A stretch of DNA of 64,000 nt from Elmis aenea (Eukaryota > Arthropoda > Insecta > Coleoptera > Elmidae). The notes below the pieces were generated by a model that was given only the letters and a program-made list of their open reading frames with translations, was not told the origin of the DNA and ran no database searches. A program made the translations under genes and the position numbers. Positions within the stretch are counted from its first letter, which is position 1, and each line of letters begins with the position of its first letter. This document shows, piece after piece, positions 22,001 through 31,000 of this stretch. Location of the stretch: positions 40,863,470 to 40,927,469 of the forward strand of contig OX393578.1 of NCBI GenBank assembly GCA_947652605.1, given 5' to 3'.

Positions 22001-25000
22001 TAAAATTGGAATTCGACCATCAAAATTCAAATCTTGGCTTATTTTGAAATTCTAAATAACTTTTTTCTATACATTTTTTTTGCATCTCTTAAAATAAGGG
22101 CACTTTACTACTATTTCAAAAATCGTCAAAAAAATCTAGTGTCCTATGACTTTTTATCGACATTTTTTTAATCTTAAAATTAGTTTTTGACCATGCACCA
22201 ACTTTTATCAAAAATAAAATTTTCTGAGAAATCAATAATAAAAATTTTTCCCATTTGTTGCGGACTTTTTGAATGACGCTGTATATACAAAGGCCAGTTC
22301 TGTTAAAGATATTGGTTTCAGTTTATTTCATCCCCGGAGGTTTTCTTTGTTATTTCTTTGCACTCCTTAGTTATTTTTTCTATTAGTATTTTAAAAAGCA
22401 GTGGACTTACGGTGCCCCCCTGTCTTACTCCCACTGTTGTTATAAATTCCTGGGAACTACTATTGTGGGTTCGCACATAATTTCTACTACTCTAATATAA
22501 ACTCTTAATTGCGGCTCTTAATCCTTCACCCACCTTACTGTCTCTCAATATCTTCCAAATCTTTTTCCTTGACACTTAATGAAAGGCTTTAGTCAAATCA
22601 ATGAAACACAAGTACAATGTATTTGAGTGTTTAATTGTGTTTTCATCTAACTGTCTAAATGTAAAAGTTCCGGTTTATGATTCATGAAAAAGCACTAGTT
22701 CGTTTTGGTTTTTGTTGCTGTGACGGTTTAGTTCGGGTCCGTGGTTAAAACAAAATTTTTAGGAACTGGGTACATGTGCTTGTAAACATTATTTACTTAT
22801 TTACTTATTTACTTTTTTACTTATTAACTTATTTAACCATCCTTTTAGTTCTAATGCTTTTGTTATCTTTATCTTAAAACATATACTTTGGAAAATAATT
22901 TGAAACTATATTTTAAAATGTCATCTTACAAAATACAGTATTAGAATATTGTTCTGCTCTATAAATCTCTTTAACATGACATCATATTTAATAATGTCTA
23001 CCTTGGAGAAAATTCGTATGAGATCATCATGTAACAGTATACAAATATTCACTTGCTGTTTTCAAAGAGAGACATTTGTAAATATCTATATTACAATATT
23101 AAATGAACATATTTCATATATGACTGAAACCTGAAAAATAAGTAAAATCAATAATCGTTTAAAACTTTGATAGGTCATTAAAAATTTTATTTATCATTTA
23201 TATTGGTTGATTTACATATAAAATAAATGTACTTTACTTTTTTAAAATAAAGTAATGATTTAAATTATGTTAATATAATATAAACATATACATCAAAATG
23301 TAAATAAAACAGTTTTAATAACTATTTGTATAATGTGTCTGAAAATCAAGGCTAATCATAGGCAACTTCTAAACTGTTACAGAAACAAGGTTGGCTAAAT
23401 GGATTAAAGTACTTATTTTATTAACAAAGCAACATGTTTAGTTACAAAAAATTCATGGCTTGCTAGAAACAGACAAAAAATAATATTATTAAAATTTCAA
23501 ATCTCAAATATTTGCAGCAATTTTTAGTATTTTTTGTTTCGTAAAACATTTTAGGCAGTCTGATGTTTATTCATTTCAAATATCGTTACAATCTTATATA
23601 AAATAATTTATATGTAACAGCAGTGGAGGTATTTAGTCCTACACCTAACAGTAGAAGGACTCATGACTAAATAATAATAAAAAATAAATCTCTCTCTCGT
23701 GTTGATCAAATTTTTGATTGAGTTTATTGTAAATTTCAAAAACAATGTTTTCTCATAAAGAAAAAATTACATGCTTTTCTATTACTACGCTTGTAATAGA
23801 AATAGTAGAAATTCAAGTGAAATGTATTTGCAAAGATTTATGGAAAGGAGCCAACCAAGAAAGAAATTATTTTCGTTATTAGAAACAAATTTAAAAAAAT
23901 ACGGGTCATTTACAAAATCCAAAGGCTTGAAAATTAAATTTAAGCAAGAAGATGAAGAGAGAGTCCTGGCATACGTAAATTATAAACCAGCATCTACCCG
24001 GGAGTTGTCCCTTGAATGTGGTGTCAACTGAAAAGGCTCGACTGATTTTAAAACAGTCAATTTAAGCCATATAATACCCATAATAGCCATATCATATTAG
24101 CAATACTTTGAATCCTATTGATTTACAAAGAAGATTAAATTACGTCCGATAGTTTTTAGAAGAAACAAATATTAACCCAAATTTTACTCACACAATTTTA
24201 TTTACTGATGAAGCCAAATTCACAAATAATGGGATATTCAACAGACACAATTATATTTACTGGTCTCAAAATAATCCTCGCCGTACAATTGAAAGACGAG
24301 ATCAGAATATGTTTTCGATAAATGTTTGGTGTGGTATCCTTAGTACAAAAATAATTGGTCCATACTTTTACAATGAAAATTTAAATTGTGATCGGTATTT
24401 GTCATTTTTGCAAAATGAACTGGACATCATATTAGATGAAGTTCCGTTGAATTTAGTGCAAAATTTTAATTATTTTTAACATGATGGTGCTCCTGCGCAC
24501 AATTCAAGAACTGTGTCTGTTTATCTATCTAATCGTTTTCTTAGATGTATTGGCAATAATGACCCTGTGAGATGGCCGGCAAAATCACCGGATTTAAAAC
24601 CACTAGATTTTTTTGTTTTGTGGTGTATACCAAAAAGCCCGATAATATTTCTTTATTAGAAAAGATTGTTTTTGATATGTACATTAAACAATCAAAAATT
24701 TTGATCAACACGAGAGAGAGATTTATACATACAACAAACAATAAATTTTATTTGACAAACTCTGAGGTTTTGTTTTTAAAATTTGTAACTGGCTAATAAC
24801 TGCTACACTAACGATAAGAGAACTCTTAAATGTCACATCGAAAAAAAAAGAACATCAACACGGGATAACTCCCATCTATTAGTAAGCAGTGAACATGTAA
24901 AATGATTTTTGCTTATTTAAAGAAAAACTACAAGAGTAAAGCATAACAAACCTTATATCATTGAAACGAGAAAAAAATAACCTTTTTAATAAGACCACAG

Positions 25001-28000
25001 CCAACTATGACTTCCATTTAAAAAAATGCAAGTTTGTGCTATAACTCGGAAATCGAGAGTGCTATGAAAATTTCGTTAACATATTTAAAATCTACGTAAA
25101 AATATCTATAAAAGCCAATTTTTATTTTTATTCTAACTCATATGGTTACGGAATTATTCAAGTTTGAAAAAATCTACCTTTTTCAGTTTTTTCAAAATAT
25201 TTCAAAAAGTTGATGACGTAGGTAAAATTTGAAAATGGCATCAGATTTCCGTTTGAATTCTGCACAAATTCGCTAATTTAAACGTTTCTGTATCTCCAAT
25301 ATTAACGGAGTTACCCATACAACAGGTTAGAAAAATGGACACCCTGTATATACATAAAACTGGTATTTTTAATGTTTTTAAAGTTTTAGCAAAAAAATTT
25401 TTTTCTAAATTTTGATATCGATGGGGCACGGGTTAATGTTATCTGATCGATCTCAAACTTTGTATGGGTTATTTTTTGGTATATTGGAACAGAACTGGAG
25501 GGTCCTACTGTTCAAATTAAAAAAAATATTTTTGACCTATATAAATAAGGACCACCCTACTGTATACATACAGAGTGTTTGAAATTTGAGTTTAAACATG
25601 GGGATCTCGCTTATAATATCTAGGTATAGGTTTAAATTTGGTGCTCATTATTAATACTAAAAGAAATTAGAAATATCTCAAACGGTATCTGAGAAAATTG
25701 GGAAAAACCGGATTTGAAAATCGTCCATAACTCCTTTGGAGTATAAAATATTTCATATGGGTCAAACTATTTCCTTAGCAACTATTTAAGTCGAATCAGA
25801 TAGTAATCACAATGAATTCAGAACAAAATTCTATTTGATTCTGTAAATGGCAAAAATTGCATTTGTAAGAAAAAATAAAGTTGATTATTATAAACGAAAA
25901 TGAATCAACATAGGAAAAATCTGTGGTTACCATCTGATTTGTCTTAAAAAGTTGCTTCAGAAATGTTTTTACACATTTGAAATATTTTGTACTCCCAAGG
26001 AGTTATAGATGATTTTTTTAAATTGTATTTTTCAGGTTTCCCTAATTTTCTAGCATACCATTTGAGATAATTACAATTTCTCTCGGGATTATTAATGAGC
26101 ACCGAATGTAGCAGCTTTGCCAAATTTAAACCTCTAGCTGTTATAAGCGAGCTCATTATTATATTCCTTATCAGTCAGTAGTGCATAGCATCATATTTAA
26201 CATTGAATAATAAATATAATGTTACAGCATATTGTTCTTTATTTTAGTGAAGAAATAAAAAAGGAAATAGCTGATGTTAAACGAGAATATCACAAAAATA
26301 AATTAAAACGAGAACATCAAAAAGAGGAAGAGAAAAAAGAAGAAGGTCAAGTTCAAGCAACTTTAAACGAATATAAGGAGGAATATAATAAATACAAAGA
26401 TTTTAAAAAAACACTGCCGAAGAAAGGTGCAGGTAGAGAAGAATTTACGTTAAATCTTCTTGCTAAATTTAAAGAAAGGCTGCATTCAGTAAAAGATGTA
26501 GATAAACCAGAGGAAATAGACAAAACTGAAGAAGAATCTAAAGAAAAGGAAGACTGGTCAGTATTATCATATTTTAGGACTTTAGGATGTATGAAAATAC
26601 TAAATCAGTGTTTATTCGCTAACCTATTCATTTTTAAACTCTCCCAAAAATTATTACTTAAACTTATTGTATCTGTCTACTTATTAGTAGATTGCAGATC
26701 AAATAATAAAAGTAATTTTTTAAAATTATTTATAAATTGAATTCTTTTCTTATCTAGCACTTATTTAATCAATTTATAAAATTATTTATAAATTGAATTC
26801 TTTTCTTATCTAGCATTTATTTAATCAATTTATTCTTTAATAAATACAGCAATTAATGTAACAGTTTTAATCAGAAAAATTAAATTTTGATCTTGCAGAA
26901 ATTTGTTTTTTAAAGTAGTCTGAATGAAAGATTTAAATCTTGAATATTTTTTTAAAAACAATAATTATGTATCAACCAATTAAAAGATCTTGAAATAGCA
27001 TTGAATATGCCTGGAGTGTCAATTGTTCTTGTACTGAATTGGGTTTTTTTCACAACTGTTTTTAGCTACCTTTGATGATCCATTGTATTTTAAAAATAAA
27101 TGTGTATTATAAATACTATATTCTTCAATTTTCTTAATTAACTAAAGTTTGTATACAGCATTAACATGTGACCCACTTGCAATTATTTCACAATATCTCA
27201 TTTAGACTTTTAGACCTTAAACAGTTTATTCTTGTCCAACTGATACCTTATACCGTTTGACAGAAATTAGTTTTAAGCAGGGCTAGAAACCGAAAAAAAT
27301 TTTGGTTAACGGTTAACCGAATTCAAGAACTTTATTTTTATAACGGTTTTTGTTGAAAAACCGGTTTTTTCCGTAAAAAACCGGTTTTGTCAAAAACCGG
27401 TTAATTTAACCGGTTTTTAACATTATTCAGATTTGGAATGCAAAGTATAAAAAGATATTATCTATTTATAATTTTATAATATATGTACAATCAAGCATTC
27501 AGTAATTACTTTTGGTAAACTAATCACATTTAATACAGATTTTGTATTTTTTCAAAATAATTTTTATTAAAAAGAGATGTTTAAAAAACCGGTTTTTTAT
27601 TATTTTGGTTAAAGGTTACCGTTTTTTTTGCCTTTAAAAATAACGGTTTCGGTTTCGGTTAAAAATCACAATTTTGGACAAAAAATAAAGGTTAATCGGT
27701 TTTTTAAACCGGTTTAAAAAACCGGTTTCATGCCCTGGTTTTAAGTTCCAATTTTTGTATAATTTAAAAAATGTTTTTACATTGGGGAACATAATTTAAA
27801 TTTACACCTGTTATGTGGGTGATTATTGCACATTCAAAATTTGTATCAAAAAAGCAGGATATCGAAGATGACTTGTAAGAAATTAAATCATTATAAAGCA
27901 ATAGATCTCCTCAAAAGTATTACTGTTGTTTAATATTGAGCGCTTAGTGTTCTAGACTTAAGTAGAGCCAAGGAAAAATTTCATTATTATTATTATTATT

Positions 28001-31000
28001 AAAAGTTGTAATACATTCGTTCATTTTTTATTTGCTGTCTACAGTCGTGCCATTTTTCCACAAAGTCTTTTAAATTTTTTCTTGTAATTATAAAACTTGA
28101 AAGGTTCTGAGTTTGAAAATTGGAGAAAAAAATACAAACTGCATGTCTTTTGACCAAAGCTCAGAACTCCAATTTTCATAAAAACTTTGATTTTTTAATA
28201 TTCAGGGGCTGGCTCATGACACCTCATGGATGGAACAGCTTGAGAGCCACATGATAATAAAGAACATATTTGATTCTCTATTTCAAATTTACCCCCCCCC
28301 CACTGCGGTGATATGAGCCACTCATAATGTTTTAAAAAACTGATGATTCTTTAGTTATAGAATTATCAAAAAATATATAAATCACTGGTAATTTCTCAAA
28401 AAAGTGCACCTTACAGAATAAGCAGACTCGGCTTAAGTAGAAATAAATTTGGTGGCTTCTAACCTACCTATCAAAAAAGAGCGCGAAAAGTTGTCCTAGA
28501 AATGCTTTATTAGGAAATATTAATATATACAGCTATTTGGTGGCATACAAATCAAACAAATTTTTTGTCAAGTGGTTCAAGTCGACAGTAATTAAAATTT
28601 GATTTCGAAGTCTCAGTTTTTGCATAAATTAAGTTTTTATTGAAATGTAATAATAAAAATGGTAATAATACATAATATCTAATTGATTGAATGATCCGAA
28701 AACCAACACTGAGATGTGTTAGTTAATGGATTACCGAAATTTATGATAATACTTTTAAAATTATTTTTGTTTTACAACTGCTTTGCCATCTTTCAAACCG
28801 ATAATGAAGAAATTTTAAGTATACAAGATAGGATAAAAGTTTCTGAACACTACTATAACGACTTAAATACAAGTTTTATGAAAAAAGTCTTGCTAAAAGA
28901 GTTTTTGGGTAATTGTTTGCTACATTTTGTTTTTGGCTAATCATATGAAACTGCCACGCAACCATCATTTTGTAAAATGTAACTAAAACTGTATCAAAAA
29001 CTCTTTACGTAACTTTTTTTAATAGAAATTGTATCTGCGCCGTTATAGTAGTATTAACAGACTTTTGGCGTACCCTGTGTAAAACAAACAAAAGAACTGA
29101 CATTTATGTAAAAGGGTACAGGTGGGTACAGGGTAAAACTTATCAATTCTTGATGTTGTCCGTTAAATTAGGTAAAGTTGAGCAGTTCTATGCTGGGTAA
29201 TAGTCTAACTTCTAATTTTCCAAAGCATTTTTTGTTAAGGAATTATTCATTTTATATATTTTTTAATTAGTAACATCAAAAAATCTGTCAATACTTTTTT
29301 AAAATCAGCCGATTTCTATTGCCAAACTTGAAAAGTATATTTCTAGTTTTGCAAACAAATCAATTTATAAATATATTTGCACATAATATCTTTGGTCGCT
29401 ATAAATATCAACGTTCAAATTTTGGTGGTGAAAGGTGTCTCCATGCTGACTAGTGACTACACCGTGCGATTCATAGAAAAAGGACGACTAGTGCGATTGC
29501 ATATTAAATGGACCAATCACAGTTGCCGTCACATGTTCGCGCCAGTTGAGATTTAAAGAAGACATCGCAAATACAGGAGTGCGTTCAGGAATTCGAAACT
29601 GGTGTTGGTGCGCGTCTTGTAGTGTATCAACCGGTGCGTGCGCACACCCGCACACCAGTCCCAGGTGGGGTGTAAAATGTGCATATTGTGTGCACACCAA
29701 ACGAATTTTTGAACGCTATGCATTCGCGGTTTTTGACACACAGCACACCAGTTTCGAATTCCTGAACGCACTCCAGTAGATGTGATTGATTCGTTTAATA
29801 CGCAGTCGCATTTTAACAGATTTTAACACTATAGGGCGGGCCAAATTCGAATATTTTATAGGGTATCTTGCTTGCCATAATAGTTAACAAATTTTTTTCG
29901 AGATAAACATGTCTGTGTTATCATCACATTCTTTATATCACCTATCATTTTGGCACTACAGACGAAAAATGAAGTTTTATCGCTTGAAAATTTAGTATAT
30001 CTTTATCTATAAAAATAGAACTAAATGTTTTACAGGGTATCACACATTTATTTTATACAATAAGTTATGTTTTCATTGAAAGAAAGGTGATACCAAGACC
30101 AAGATTACATGTAAACTTCGCGTCAAAGTGACGGTATAAGCGGTATAACATAAGTGACATTAGGATGGGCAATTAAATTGTCACAGCATAACTCCTTACC
30201 GATTTTTTTCGAAACGGCTTTTGCAATAATTTTCTCAATAATTTTCAGTTATTGGAAAACTAAAAATTAATATTTATTACATTTATAGACACAGCATTTT
30301 TTTCTCTACAAAAACTCTAAAAGCACTTTTTTTCTAAAATAATTAGGGGAGATATTATACAACTTTTAAAATTTTACCATTAAACTTACTAAGTTGCGTG
30401 ATCCAATTCTACACCCTGTATAGTGTATAGGTTTTCTTATACAAATCTTAATGTTTTGTTTAAAAAACATTTTAAATTTTTATAAACGACGTTGACTTCA
30501 CGTTGACTTTTGAGATATGAACATAGATAAGAGAGAAAAGATATGAAGTATACTCATATTTTTTAAATGGAAACTACAGTAAGCCATGCATATAAAGTCA
30601 TGACCTACTAGGGTTTTTATTTAAAAATATAAATATATTATCTCAAGCCAAGGTCGTTAAAAAAATTATTCATCATTAAATTAAACATAAAATATTTATA
30701 AAAACTAGGAGTATATAGTATATAACATTTAGTTCTGTTTATATGAATACAGAAGTTATAGTAAATTGTTAAAACCAAAGAAATTTCATTTTTCGTTTGT
30801 ATTTCCAAAGTGGAAAGTGATATAAAAATGTAATAAGTAATAACGCAGGCGTGTTTATCTCAAAAAAATATCGCAAAGGGACCGATATCAAATTTTCGTT
30901 AACTATTATGGTATAACCGAAATACCCTGTAAAACTTTCGAATTTAGTCCATCCTGTATAGGGTTATCTCGTTTAATATTCATGATAGAGAAACAATTAA

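Larger units (their letters stand above)
19881..22666 (-). pseudogene. Decayed LINE reverse transcriptase, interrupted by two foldbacks
   Basis: Minus-strand fragments. 22666-22284 reads LYLCFIDLTKAFH, then IKSLY and TVGVRQGGTVSPLLFKIL, which is the RT core. 21210-21003 reads NFKYLG and KEISKETKMLIFNAVY. 20314-19881 reads LTYSPETWALTRKQ, then FLRRIQG and RPRTKWGNEVR. Several stops and shifts are present. The T run at 19873-19880 is its poly-A tail. A diverged direct repeat of about 38 bp (19832-19872 and 22668-22706) looks like the target duplication. Confidence 0.75.
19487..22743. mobile_element. hAT-like relic (CCGGTT-rich), split by a LINE
   Basis: The left end CAGGGACTCGAACCGCAAC and the right end GTTCGGGTCCGTG are imperfectly inverted. 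Words such as TTCCGGTT and GGTTCAGTTC recur between 19515 and 19870 and again at 22667-22743. The flanking octamers GCTACAAA and GTTAAAAC agree at only 5 of 8 positions, so the insertion is old or a border is wrong. Confidence 0.5.
19190..26247. other. CWC27 intron 4, nested transposons
   Basis: A 7.06-kb intron. It holds a hAT-like relic (19487-22743) containing a LINE, which itself contains two foldbacks; a broken mariner (23684-24726); a half foldback (24940-25346); and a degraded family F element (25570-26155). The unassigned parts (19190-19486, 22752-23683) are AT-rich; only a short TTATTTAC/TTAC repeat near 22793-22835 stands out. Confidence 0.7.

Noticed and set aside
26557..26740. Continuation of the CWC27 exon 5 open frame
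   Set aside because: Hydrophobic, AT-rich read-through; the donor at 26557 restores the conserved Trp-Met with exon 6.
27961..28010. Short tandem ATT run as a CRISPR-like or regulatory array
   Set aside because: Plain microsatellite without spacers.
29488..29779. Three overlapping open frames on both strands
   Set aside because: They arise from the inverted symmetry and GC-rich words of the 203-bp MITE; no family resemblance.
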